64,000 bases of DNA from Alkaliphilus pronyensis. GTDB lineage: Bacteria; Bacillota; Clostridia; Peptostreptococcales; Natronincolaceae. The translations under genes were made by a program, and so were the position numbers. Below, piece by piece: positions 27,443 to 36,355 of the stretch. The notes beneath the pieces are model-generated. The model was not told the DNA's origin. It saw nothing but the letters and a program-made list of their open reading frames with translations, and made no database searches. The stretch spans positions 1-64,000 of the forward strand of contig NZ_WBZC01000003.1 of the NCBI RefSeq assembly GCF_009017275.1, given 5' to 3'. Numbering within the stretch: position 1 is the stretch's first letter; every line of letters starts with the position of its first letter.

Positions 27443-28018
27443 TTGAGTCAAGAAGAAATCTCCTTAATAGAAGAATCCAAGCAGGGGGATATAGAGAGCT
27501 TTGAAAGACTAATAGAACCATATCAAAAAAAGGCCTTTAACATCGCCTACAGAATGTTAGGTAATTTAGAGGATGCCAATGATGTAACTCAAGAGGCATT
27601 AATTAAAATTTATAGGTCTATTAATAAGTTTAAAGGTAATAGTCGGTTTTCTACATGGCTTTATTCTATTGTGACAAACTCCTGCATTGATTATATTCGT
27701 AAGAATAGAAGGGGGAAGGTTATTTACTTAGATAAGGATTATGAGACAGAGGAAGGCAACTATCAGTTGGAAATACCAGACAACAACAATTCTCCTGAAA
27801 TATTATTAGAAAGAAAAGAAACACAATATATTATACATGATGCAATAAACCAGCTTACCTATGAGCATAAGGAAGTGATTATTTTAAGAGACATTGAAGG
27901 CTTTAGCTATCAAGAGATTTCTGAAATACTTAAGTGCTCTGAAGGAACTGTAAAATCAAGAATAAGCAGGGCCAGAAGCAGCTTAAGAATTTTGATTACT
28001 GAAAAATTAAAGGCTTAA
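27443..28018 (+). CDS. ECF-family RNA polymerase sigma factor
   Basis: About 191 residues with sigma region 2 (FNIAYRMLGNLEDANDVTQEALIKIYRSINKF region, residues ~35-65) and region 4 (EHKEVIILRDIEGFSYQEISEILKCSEGTVKSRI region), no region 3, as in ECF factors. ATG 27410 would fall at or before the predicted transcript start, while TTG 27443 has AAAGGAG eight bases upstream, so TTG is preferred. It is followed by its zinc-finger anti-sigma gene after 13 bases. SigW-like; it likely responds to envelope stress. Confidence 0.92.
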   Translation: MSQEEISLIEESKQGDIESFERLIEPYQKKAFNIAYRMLGNLEDANDVTQEALIKIYRSINKFKGNSRFSTWLYSIVTNSCIDYIRKNRRGKVIYLDKDYETEEGNYQLEIPDNNNSPEILLERKETQYIIHDAINQLTYEHKEVIILRDIEGFSYQEISEILKCSEGTVKSRISRARSSLRILITEKLKA

Positions 28019-28031
28019 AGGAGGGTTAGAA

Positions 28032-29243
28032 ATGGATTGCAAAAGCTTTGATAAATTTAGTTCTTTATATATAGATGATGTTCTTTCAAAAGAAGAAGCT
28101 ATTGAATATGAAAATCACCTTAAGCATTGTGAAAAATGTAATGCTGCACATAAAAATTTAAAAACCATAGTTACTTGTGTTAACCAGATGCAAGAAATAG
28201 ATTTGCCTTCCAGTTTTAATAATACCCTCCGTGAAAAGCTAAGGTTACAAGCTAATAAAACAGAATATTCACCTAAAAAGAAGTGGTTAAACCTTAGACT
28301 TGTGAAGGGTATAGCTGCTGGGGTATTAGTTTTACTGGTGACTGCAACAACCTATAGCTCATTTATGCCTAACCAATTTAGAGGTAAATCTATGCTAATG
28401 ACAGATGAAGCTCCAACTGAAGCAAACTATGCTGCCGAGAGCGAACAGTTTATTGATGATAAAGTAATCATTAATGAAGATGTAGCCTTCAACGCTAATG
28501 ATCAAATGAGTACTATGGCTACAGCTGAAAATTTTTCGGAATTTAAGCTTATCCATACTGGAAATATAATTATTGAAACCACAGATTTTGATAGGGTTTA
28601 TAATTCAGTTTTACAATTGGTTAATGAAAATAATGGGTATATACAACAATCAGAGTCCTTTTATCGACATCTAAATAAAGAAAACCCAAAAGATTCTTTA
28701 AGGTATGCAAATATTACAGTACGAATACCAAGTGGTACCTTTAAGGGTGTATTTAATGAAATTGAATCCCTTGATAGGGTAATAAGTAGAAATACTCATA
28801 CAGAAAACATAACAGAAACCTATAGAGATACTGAGACACAAGTAAAAAACTTAGAAATTCAAGAGGAACGACTACAGGAGATTTTAAGAAAAGCAGATAA
28901 GGTTGAAGATTTATTGAAAATAGAAAATGAGCTATCCAGAATAAGACTAGAAATCAATAGGTATAAAGGCACTTTAAAATCCTATGACCGACTGGTGGAA
29001 ATGTCAACTATTCACCTTGAAATTAATGAGGTAAAGCCATCAATATTAAAAATACAGACAGTAGATGAAGGTATATGGGGAAAAGCAAAAAATAACTTTA
29101 TTCAATCGGTAAATGCAATTATTATGACTGGTCAAAAAAGCTTCGTTAGTTTGTTCGGGTTACTACCACATCTTTTAATAATATCTGCTCTGATAGTCCC
29201 ATTAGGATGGTATTTACTAAAAAAATATAAGAAGGGAAGGTAG
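28032..29243 (+). CDS. Zinc-finger anti-sigma / DUF4349 membrane protein
   Basis: A 403-residue protein. Residues 1-45 form a zf-HC2 anti-sigma zinc finger (HLKHCEKCN supplies HxxxCxxC). A membrane helix lies at about 95-115, and an external DUF4349 domain follows, with a long coiled coil around 270-325 and a C-terminal membrane helix near 375-395 with a basic tail. It should hold the ECF factor inactive at the membrane and release it on a signal. A zf-HC2 fused to DUF4349 unites sensor and anti-sigma in one chain. Operon with the sigma and SIMPL genes. Confidence 0.88.
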   Translation: MDCKSFDKFSSLYIDDVLSKEEAIEYENHLKHCEKCNAAHKNLKTIVTCVNQMQEIDLPSSFNNTLREKLRLQANKTEYSPKKKWLNLRLVKGIAAGVLVLLVTATTYSSFMPNQFRGKSMLMTDEAPTEANYAAESEQFIDDKVIINEDVAFNANDQMSTMATAENFSEFKLIHTGNIIIETTDFDRVYNSVLQLVNENNGYIQQSESFYRHLNKENPKDSLRYANITVRIPSGTFKGVFNEIESLDRVISRNTHTENITETYRDTETQVKNLEIQEERLQEILRKADKVEDLLKIENELSRIRLEINRYKGTLKSYDRLVEMSTIHLEINEVKPSILKIQTVDEGIWGKAKNNFIQSVNAIIMTGQKSFVSLFGLLPHLLIISALIVPLGWYLLKKYKKGR

Positions 29244-29249
29244 AAAAAA

Positions 29250-29996
29250 ATGAAAAATTTAACAGTTAAAAAGGGTCCTTTTATAATCCTTATGGTGTTA
29301 CTACTTGTTAGCATCTTCTTTCTAGGTGGGTTTTCTTCGAGTGTGGCAAAGGAAGAAATAAATACTGATTCTAAAAGTGAAATCAGTGTAAGCGGAACAG
29401 GGGTAATTCAGGTAAAACCAGATATAGGTATTATAAACATTGCTATAGAAACCTTAAATGTGGATTCTGAAGCTGCACAGGATGAAAACACAGAGCTTTC
29501 AAATAAGCTGGTAGATGCACTGGCAAAAGAAGGTATAGCTGAAGAGGACATTAAAACCTCATACTACAACATGTATCGTGAAAGAATCTATAATAAAGAA
29601 AATGGAAAAGAGCAAGATGGCAAGTATAGAGTTCTACATTCCTTTCAAGTTACAGTAAAGGACATTAATAAAGTAGGTGCTATTATTGATACTGCTGTAA
29701 ACAATGGGGCAAATAAAATCAACAATATTAGATTTGCTGTATCAGAGCCTGAAAAATATTACTTAGATGCTCTAGCTGCTGCAGTTGAAAATGCTGAAGG
29801 AAAGGCAAAAACCATAGCAAATACACTTGGTGTAAAAATCCATAAACCCTCAATGGTAGTAGAAAGGGGATATAGTGAGCCCTATGGAAAGCATGTTAAC
29901 TTTAGGATGGAGGTTGCATCAGACTCTATAGCTACACCAATTACAGCTGGTGATTTAGAAATAAAAGCATATGTTAATGTAACATATAACTACTAA
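29250..29996 (+). CDS. SIMPL-domain (DUF541) exported protein
   Basis: A 248-residue protein with an N-terminal hydrophobic signal or anchor (about residues 12-32) and a SIMPL domain starting EISVSGTGVIQVKPDIGIINI, ending in the family-typical AYVNVTYNY. The domain occurs in periplasmic or surface proteins tied to oxidative or envelope stress; molecular function is not settled. It begins 6 bases after the DUF4349 gene, so it is an output of the ECF operon, which ends at the hairpin at 30012. Confidence 0.9.
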   Translation: MKNLTVKKGPFIILMVLLLVSIFFLGGFSSSVAKEEINTDSKSEISVSGTGVIQVKPDIGIINIAIETLNVDSEAAQDENTELSNKLVDALAKEGIAEEDIKTSYYNMYRERIYNKENGKEQDGKYRVLHSFQVTVKDINKVGAIIDTAVNNGANKINNIRFAVSEPEKYYLDALAAAVENAEGKAKTIANTLGVKIHKPSMVVERGYSEPYGKHVNFRMEVASDSIATPITAGDLEIKAYVNVTYNY

Positions 29997-30011
29997 TTTA
30001 ATATATCATAA

Positions 30012-30060
30012 AAGCCTAGCGGCCCTTCGTAACTGTATCTACGAAGGGTTAGCTAGGCTT
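30012..30060. terminator. Long hairpin after ECF operon
   Basis: AAGCCTAGC pairs with GCTAGGCTT and encloses CCCTTCGTA/TACGAAGGG with an 8-base loop. The T-run is weak, but A/T arms flank both sides. Probably the operon terminator. Confidence 0.65.
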
Positions 30061-30202
30061 AATAGCTTTGTGGAGTATTTAAAATTCTTTATTTGATTTC
30101 AATAGAAATTGTATATAATAATTAACGATAGGTTGTACTATGGATTTAATAAATGTTAAAATATTAATACTAGGATATTACCTTTTGAAGGGATGATAAC
30201 AA

Positions 30203-32875
30203 ATGATAAAGGATCGAATAGTAATAATTGATGGGAATAGCTTAATAAACAGAGCCTTTTATGCACTACCACCACTGGTGACAAAGGACGGAAAATATAC
30301 AAATGCAATATACGGATTCTTAACAATGCTAAGTAAGGTTTATGATGAATACGATCCAGAATACATAGGGGTAGCCTTTGATCTTAAGGCTCCAACCTTT
30401 AGACATAAGGAGTATGGAGATTACAAGCTAGGAAGAAAAAAAATGCCTCCAGAGCTGGCACAACAAATGGAGCCACTAAAGGAGGTTTTAGATGCATTAA
30501 ACATATATAGAGTTGAAGCAGAAGGCTTTGAGGCCGATGATCTTATAGGGACATTATCTAAGCTTTGTGAAGAAAAGGGTATGGAAAGCTTAATTGTAAC
30601 AGGTGACAAGGATGCCCTTCAGCTTGCATCTCAAACAACTAAAATACTTATTACTAAAAAGGGTATATCCAACCTAGAGATTTATGATGACAAAAAGCTT
30701 TATGACGTTTATGAGTTAACACCACAGCAATTTATTGACTTAAAGGGATTAATGGGGGATAAATCAGATAACATACCTGGAGTACCAGGAGTAGGTGAGA
30801 AAACTGCATTAAAGCTACTAAAGGAATTTGGTTCTATAGATACGCTTATTAAGAATTCAAATAAAATAACAGCTACAAAGCTTAGGGAAAAAATAGAAAA
30901 ACATGCCTCGGATGCAGTAATGAGTAGAAGATTAGCTACTATTGTTACTGATGTTCCAGTAGATATTGATATCGAGAGCCTAAAAAGAACAGAAGGACAT
31001 TATGATTACATAGTAGAGCTCTTTAAAAAATATGAGTTTAATAGCTTGATTAACAAGTTTGCAATACAAAAAAATGAGGTTAATAATGAAAAAAAGCAAA
31101 AAAATCTAATAAAAATAACTAATTTAGAATCTATGCTTAAGGCAAAGAGTAATATGATTAACGGAAGAGAAATAGCAATAAAATCATTAACAGAAGAAAG
31201 TAACATGCTAACCGATGAAATTATCTGTATTTCAATGGCCACAAGGGAAGATATATATTTTATAGACTTAAAAAACACAGATAAACCTAAAGAAATAATA
31301 GAAGCTGTAAAGGACATATTAAGTCATGAAGAAATAGAAATAATTGGTCATGATGTAAAAAAAGAAATCATTCACTTTAAACCATATGATATTACTATAA
31401 ATAACATTACATTTGATACCATGATAGCAGAATATTTAATTGATCCTGCTAAGTCCTCCTATGGTCTTAAGGAACTGAGTACCTTTTACTTAAATGAAAG
31501 TATTATGGATGATGAGGAGTTAAGGGGTAAAGGGAAGAAGCAGTTAAAACCCAAAGACATAGACCCTCAAAAGGTTGAAAAATATATGTGTCAACATGTT
31601 AATGCCATTATAGAGCTTATGGGACCTATTGAAGAAAAAATAAAGGAGCTTCAATTAGAAAATCTATATTATAATGTGGAGCTGCCCCTTACTGAAGTTC
31701 TTGCATCAATGGAGCTAGAAGGGATAAAGGTTGATAAGGATATGCTTAATAGGTTGAAAATAGAGTTTCAAGATAAGCTAGAGGAGCTTACAAAAAACAT
31801 ATACTCCTTAGCAGGGGTTAGCTTTAACATAAATTCACCAAAGCAGCTGGGGGAGGTTTTGTTCGAAAGATTAGAGCTACCACCTATTAAAAAAACCAAA
31901 ACTGGCTTCTCAACAAATGCAGAGGTTTTAGAAAAGCTGTATGATAAGCATGAAATTATACCGAGGATAATTGATTATAGGCAAATAGCAAAGCTGAAAT
32001 CAACCTATGTTGATGGACTGCTGAACATTATTAATCCTATTACTAATAGGATACACTCCAGCTTTAATCAAACGGTTACTACTACAGGGCGTATATCAAG
32101 CACAGAGCCTAACCTACAAAACATACCAGTTAAGCTGGAGATGGGACGAAGACTTAGAAGGGCCTTCACAGCAGAGGAAGGCTATAGGTTTGTTGATGCC
32201 GATTACTCACAAATTGAATTAAGGGTTTTAGCCCACATATCAGGGGATGAAAACTTATTAGATGCCTTTGATAAGGATCAAGATATTCACACTAGAACAG
32301 CAGCAGAGATTTTTGATGTTGATATGGAAGATGTAACACAAGAGATGAGAAGTAATGCTAAGGCAGTTAACTTTGGTATAGTTTATGGAATCAGTGACTT
32401 TGGACTTGGTGAAAACTTAAATATTTCAAGAGCTAAGGCAAAAAAATATATTGACAGCTATTTAGAAAAGTATGGTAGCGTAAAAAAATATATGGGTGAC
32501 AGCGTAAAGGCTGCTAAGGAAAAAGGATATGTTAAAACCCTTTTAAACAGAAGGCGATATTTACCAGAGTTACATTCAAGTAATTTTAATATACGTTCCT
32601 TTGGAGAAAGAATTGCAATGAATACACCAATACAAGGAAGTGCAGCCGATATCATAAAACTAGCTATGGTAAAGGTGTATAAAGCTTTAAATGAAAAACA
32701 ACTAAAATCAAAGCTAATTTTACAGGTCCATGATGAGCTTATTGTTGAAGCTCCACAGGATGAGCTGGATATAGTTAAGGAATTACTTAAGGAGTGTATG
32801 GAGACTGCAATAGAACTAAAAGTTAGACTAAAGGCAGATTTGTCCTACGGAGATACCTGGTATGATGCAAAATAG
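30203..32875 (+). CDS. polA: DNA polymerase I
   Basis: An 890-residue PolA. The N-terminal ~290 residues are a complete 5'-3' exonuclease (IDGNSLINRAFYALPP, GDKDALQL, GDKSDNIPGVPGVGEKTA). The polymerase domain has motif A DADYSQIELRVLAHIS, motif B RSNAKAVNFGIVYG and motif C LQVHDEL. The middle 3'-5' exonuclease domain keeps the fold but lacks the catalytic acids: no DxE at KSLTEES, GHDVKKE instead of NxxxD, YMCQH instead of YxxxD. So proofreading should be absent, as in Bacillus-type PolA. It functions in Okazaki-fragment processing and repair. coaE follows after 39 bases. Confidence 0.98.
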   Translation: MIKDRIVIIDGNSLINRAFYALPPLVTKDGKYTNAIYGFLTMLSKVYDEYDPEYIGVAFDLKAPTFRHKEYGDYKLGRKKMPPELAQQMEPLKEVLDALNIYRVEAEGFEADDLIGTLSKLCEEKGMESLIVTGDKDALQLASQTTKILITKKGISNLEIYDDKKLYDVYELTPQQFIDLKGLMGDKSDNIPGVPGVGEKTALKLLKEFGSIDTLIKNSNKITATKLREKIEKHASDAVMSRRLATIVTDVPVDIDIESLKRTEGHYDYIVELFKKYEFNSLINKFAIQKNEVNNEKKQKNLIKITNLESMLKAKSNMINGREIAIKSLTEESNMLTDEIICISMATREDIYFIDLKNTDKPKEIIEAVKDILSHEEIEIIGHDVKKEIIHFKPYDITINNITFDTMIAEYLIDPAKSSYGLKELSTFYLNESIMDDEELRGKGKKQLKPKDIDPQKVEKYMCQHVNAIIELMGPIEEKIKELQLENLYYNVELPLTEVLASMELEGIKVDKDMLNRLKIEFQDKLEELTKNIYSLAGVSFNINSPKQLGEVLFERLELPPIKKTKTGFSTNAEVLEKLYDKHEIIPRIIDYRQIAKLKSTYVDGLLNIINPITNRIHSSFNQTVTTTGRISSTEPNLQNIPVKLEMGRRLRRAFTAEEGYRFVDADYSQIELRVLAHISGDENLLDAFDKDQDIHTRTAAEIFDVDMEDVTQEMRSNAKAVNFGIVYGISDFGLGENLNISRAKAKKYIDSYLEKYGSVKKYMGDSVKAAKEKGYVKTLLNRRRYLPELHSSNFNIRSFGERIAMNTPIQGSAADIIKLAMVKVYKALNEKQLKSKLILQVHDELIVEAPQDELDIVKELLKECMETAIELKVRLKADLSYGDTWYDAK

Positions 32876-32914
32876 ACTAACAGACTTATTGATGTTATAT
32901 AAGGGTGAATAATA

Positions 32915-33514
32915 ATGAGTAAAACAATAGGCTTAACAGGTGGTATAGCAAGTGGTAAAACCACTGTATCAAAAATATTAGAGCTATTAGGTGCCATCAT
33001 TATCGATGCAGATTTAATAGCCAGAGAAGTAGTAAAAAAAGGCACTCCAGCTCTTAAAAGTATAGAAGCTGTTTTTGGTAAAGAGTTTATTACCAAAGAT
33101 GGAGAGCTAAATAGAAAAAAGCTAGGGGTGCATGTCTTTAGTAATAAGAAAGCATTGGAAAAACTAAATAGCATAACTCACCCAATAATAATAAACCATA
33201 TACAAAATCAAATAATAGAGCTGAAGAAGAATAACAGTAATTCAATTATAGTTTTAGACGCTGCCCTTCTTATAGAAATGAAGCTAACATCCCTTGTAGA
33301 TGAGGTTTGGGTTGTAGCAGTAACCTTCGAAGAGCAACTTAAGAGACTAATGGAAAGAGATGGACTTTCAAAAAGGCAAGCTATAGACAGAATTAATTCT
33401 CAAATGAACATTGAAGAGAAAAAAGCATATGCAGATAAAATAATTGATAATTCAGGAGGTCTATCTCAGCTAGAAGCCCTAATTATTAATATATGGAAAA
33501 ATATAAAAGATTAA
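32915..33514 (+). CDS. coaE: Dephospho-CoA kinase
   Basis: A 199-residue cytosolic kinase for the last step of coenzyme A synthesis. P-loop GLTGGIASGKTT at residue 5, DADLIAREV near 31, HPIIINHI near 89 and RDGLSKRQAIDRINSQM near 148 are all family hallmarks. It sits in the common Firmicute order polA-coaE-lytic transglycosylase, which supports co-transcription. Confidence 0.97.
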   Translation: MSKTIGLTGGIASGKTTVSKILELLGAIIIDADLIAREVVKKGTPALKSIEAVFGKEFITKDGELNRKKLGVHVFSNKKALEKLNSITHPIIINHIQNQIIELKKNNSNSIIVLDAALLIEMKLTSLVDEVWVVAVTFEEQLKRLMERDGLSKRQAIDRINSQMNIEEKKAYADKIIDNSGGLSQLEALIINIWKNIKD

Positions 33515-33536
33515 TGATACTTCGGAGGGATTGGAT

Positions 33537-34154
33537 TTGATTATCTTTGTAAGCAAAAAAGCCCGTTTTTTAATAATATTATTAATTATATTTATAGCAG
33601 GAATACTGTTACTTAATAATGCAGACTGGATACTAAAAACAATCTATCCAATTCATTATCAAGAGTATATAGAGAAGTATTCTGAAATATATAATCTTGA
33701 TCCTTATCTTGTGGCAGCAGTTATTCGTAACGAAAGCAGCTTTAACCCAAAGGCAACTTCCCCTAAGGAAGCTAGGGGATTAATGCAAATAGCCCCAATA
33801 ACAGGAGAATGGGCATCCGAAAAGCTTAAAATTGATAACTATTCAGTGGAAAGGTTATATGAGCCTGAGCTAAACATAATGATTGGTTGTTGGTATTTAA
33901 ATATCCTTTATAGAGAATTTGGAGATAACCTACAACTAATAATTGCAGCTTATAATGCAGGTAATGGAAATGTAAGTCGCTGGTTGACTAATTCCGAATA
34001 CAGTAGTGATGGGAAAAAGTTAGATGTTATACCCTTTGGTGAAACTAAAGCTTATCTTGAAAGAGTAAATAGAGATTATAATAGATATAGAATAATATAT
34101 AAAGAGGGAGCAAAGGGATTTTTAAAATACCTAATGCAATATACCTTATTTTAG
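33537..34154 (+). CDS. SLT-family lytic transglycosylase
   Basis: About 205 residues: an N-terminal membrane anchor (about 10-30) and one SLT (lysozyme-like) domain with the catalytic Glu in RNESSFNPKATSPKEARGLM, QIAP, and AYNAGNGNVSRWL. It cleaves peptidoglycan glycan strands non-hydrolytically outside the membrane. TTG 33537 is preferred over TTG 33531, which lies only 2 bases after GGAGGG. Downstream of coaE by 22 bases. Confidence 0.92.
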   Translation: MIIFVSKKARFLIILLIIFIAGILLLNNADWILKTIYPIHYQEYIEKYSEIYNLDPYLVAAVIRNESSFNPKATSPKEARGLMQIAPITGEWASEKLKIDNYSVERLYEPELNIMIGCWYLNILYREFGDNLQLIIAAYNAGNGNVSRWLTNSEYSSDGKKLDVIPFGETKAYLERVNRDYNRYRIIYKEGAKGFLKYLMQYTLF

Positions 34155-34254
34155 CAAGTTGTATTTATCTATTTAAACAAACCAGCAAATAATATATAAT
34201 GGAATAGATATTGATTTTTAAAACATTGTTACTTTTAAAGGGGGACATACTTTG

Positions 34255-35886
34255 ATGAAACAGAAGAATATTATTTTAATGCTGTTTTTAAGCTTAGCTT
34301 TATTTTTAACAGCATGCAATCAAGAAACTGTCATAGATGAGGTGCCTGAAGTAGAAGAAGAACCTATAGAAAACTTGGAACCAGTCGAGGGAGGAACACT
34401 AAAGCTATCAGTAACTAGATTTAATAATTTTAATCCTTTATTCGATAATAGTAGAGGAATAAAGCAGCTACAAAACATAATTTATGGCGGCTTAGTTAAA
34501 TATAATAAGAACCTAGAGCTAGAGCCTGCATTAGCTGAATCATGGGAAATATCAGAAAATGGTCATGCGATTGAGTTCAAATTAAGAGATGATGTTAAAT
34601 GGCACGATGGACAACCATTTACAGTAGAGGATGTACTTTTTACTTTTCAAGTTATAAAGGGTAATAGAGAATTAGTTCAAAATACTTCAGTATATACAAA
34701 GAGTATACAGCAAATATCTGATATGGGTATGTTAGATGATAATAAACTAAGGGTGACATTTACAAGACCCTTTAGCAATGGACTAGAGGTAATGACATTT
34801 CCTATATTACCAAAGCATTTATTTCAGCAGGGTAACGAAGATAAGCTGGAAAGCTCTGCTTTCCCTATAATAGGAACAGGTCCATACAAGCTTGTAAACT
34901 ATGATTCATTAAAAAATATGGAGTTGGAAAGAAACAATGACTACTGGGGAAAGACCCCCTATATTGATGCTATTCATGTGAACATAGTACCGGATATAGA
35001 TGCACAGCTTTCACAATTTGAAAATGGTGAAATAGACTTGGCAGAGGCTATATCTATTGATTGGGGAAAGTATTTAGATGACGACAATGTTGATGTTTAT
35101 GAATATGTAAGCAACTATTATGAGTTTATTGGTTTTAACTTTAGAAATGAAATAGCTAATAATATTGCCATTAGAAAAGCAATAGCCTTTGGAATAGATA
35201 GACATAAATTGGTTAATAACATATATTTAGGACATGGAACTGTAGCTGATGTACCAATATTTCCACAATCATGGCTTTACAATGAAAAAAGCTTAAAGTA
35301 TGGATATGATGTAAATCAGGCAGCTACACTTCTTGAAGAGATTGGATATAGGCTTTTAGAAACAGAAGAGGATATAATTCGAAGGAATGAAGAGGGGGAA
35401 AAGCTTAAGCTTACCCTAATAACTAATAAGGATAACCTGTTAAGGGAAAAAACAGCATATTTTATTAAGGATGAGCTAGAGGTAATAGGAATAGAAGTAG
35501 AAGTACAATTACTGGAATGGGAAGAGTTAAATGAAAGAATAAAAACAAATACCTATGACTTAATACTTGGAGGCTGGGAATTAAGTATAGGACAAGATTT
35601 ATCCTTTGCCTTCCATTCAAGCCACCTAGATGATACAAACTTTATTGGCTATAGTAATGAAGATATGGACAATCTATTGGTTGAAGCCTTTAGGTCCAGC
35701 AATAGAGAAGAAAAGAAAGAAAACTATGAAGCATTACAAATCCATATCTCCAATGAATTACCATACTTTAGTCTATTCTTTCAAAATAGAGCTTTACTAG
35801 TTAATGATAGAATTAAGGGAGATATAGAACCCCATATGAATAACAGGTTAAATGGAATAGAAGATTGGTTTATAGAAACAAAATAG
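34255..35886 (+). CDS. Peptide/nickel ABC transporter substrate-binding lipoprotein
   Basis: About 543 residues of the SBP_bac_5 (OppA/DppA) family. Signal peptide with lipobox LTAC, an acidic linker (EVEEEPIENLEPVEGG), then the binding domain with LAESWEISENGHAIEFKLRD, WHDGQPFTVEDVLFTFQ and the late FAFHSSH segment. It stands alone with its own terminator and no permease or ATPase genes nearby, so it must use a transporter encoded elsewhere, or act as a receptor. Ligand unknown. Confidence 0.92.
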   Translation: MKQKNIILMLFLSLALFLTACNQETVIDEVPEVEEEPIENLEPVEGGTLKLSVTRFNNFNPLFDNSRGIKQLQNIIYGGLVKYNKNLELEPALAESWEISENGHAIEFKLRDDVKWHDGQPFTVEDVLFTFQVIKGNRELVQNTSVYTKSIQQISDMGMLDDNKLRVTFTRPFSNGLEVMTFPILPKHLFQQGNEDKLESSAFPIIGTGPYKLVNYDSLKNMELERNNDYWGKTPYIDAIHVNIVPDIDAQLSQFENGEIDLAEAISIDWGKYLDDDNVDVYEYVSNYYEFIGFNFRNEIANNIAIRKAIAFGIDRHKLVNNIYLGHGTVADVPIFPQSWLYNEKSLKYGYDVNQAATLLEEIGYRLLETEEDIIRRNEEGEKLKLTLITNKDNLLREKTAYFIKDELEVIGIEVEVQLLEWEELNERIKTNTYDLILGGWELSIGQDLSFAFHSSHLDDTNFIGYSNEDMDNLLVEAFRSSNREEKKENYEALQIHISNELPYFSLFFQNRALLVNDRIKGDIEPHMNNRLNGIEDWFIETK

Positions 35887-35912
35887 AGTAAATAGAATAA
35901 AGCAAATAAAAT

Positions 35913-35945
35913 AAAGGGGCTGGGTTTTTGGCCCCTTTTATATTA
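35913..35945 (+). terminator. Terminator after peptide-binding lipoprotein
   Basis: AAAGGGGC pairs with GCCCCTTT across a 10-base loop, followed by TATATTAT. Confidence 0.8.
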
Positions 35946-36011
35946 TAGCTATAAGCCAGTTGACTTTTAATAATGTGGGTATTATAATATTAAAGTGCTA
36001 ATTAAATAAAG

Positions 36012-36096
36012 GCGAGTGTGCTGGAATCGGCAGACAGGCACGTTTGAGGGGCGTGTGTCAATAGACGTATGGGTTCAAGTCCCATCACTCGCACCA
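36012..36096 (+). tRNA. tRNA-Leu (GAG)
   Basis: Acceptor GCGAGTG pairs with CACTCGC, followed by A and an encoded CCA. The anticodon loop TTGAGGG gives GAG. A long variable arm and the GGTTCAAGTCC T-arm support leucine; total 85 nt. Confidence 0.95.
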
Positions 36097-36102
36097 AATC
36101 AC

Positions 36103-36131
36103 ACCATTTTCTAAAAGGAGATGGTTTTTTA
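36103..36131 (+). terminator. tRNA terminator
   Basis: ACCAT and ATGGT form a short stem seven bases after the tRNA CCA, followed by TTTTT. Confidence 0.6.
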
Positions 36132-36184
36132 TATATAACTTAAAATCAAAAAAAGATACTTTGGTATTATTTTTAAAATCTACT

Positions 36185-36207
36185 AACCTTTTAGCAGGTT
36201 TTTTTTA
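36185..36207 (+). terminator. Second terminator-like hairpin after tRNA
   Basis: AACCT, a 6-base loop, AGGTT, then a run of T. The rest of 36132-36355 shows no gene, only AT-rich sequence leading to the GTG start at 36356. Confidence 0.55.
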
Positions 36208-36355
36208 TATAATATAGAAGTATTTACATTAGATAACAGTTTTTCATAAGATTTTCTTGATGAATTTTGGTTAATTTTGTATAATGTTATTATAAGCTGT
36301 AAAAATATTGAAAAACCAGTTATTAACTATTAATTAAAACTAAGGGTGTGTAGCC

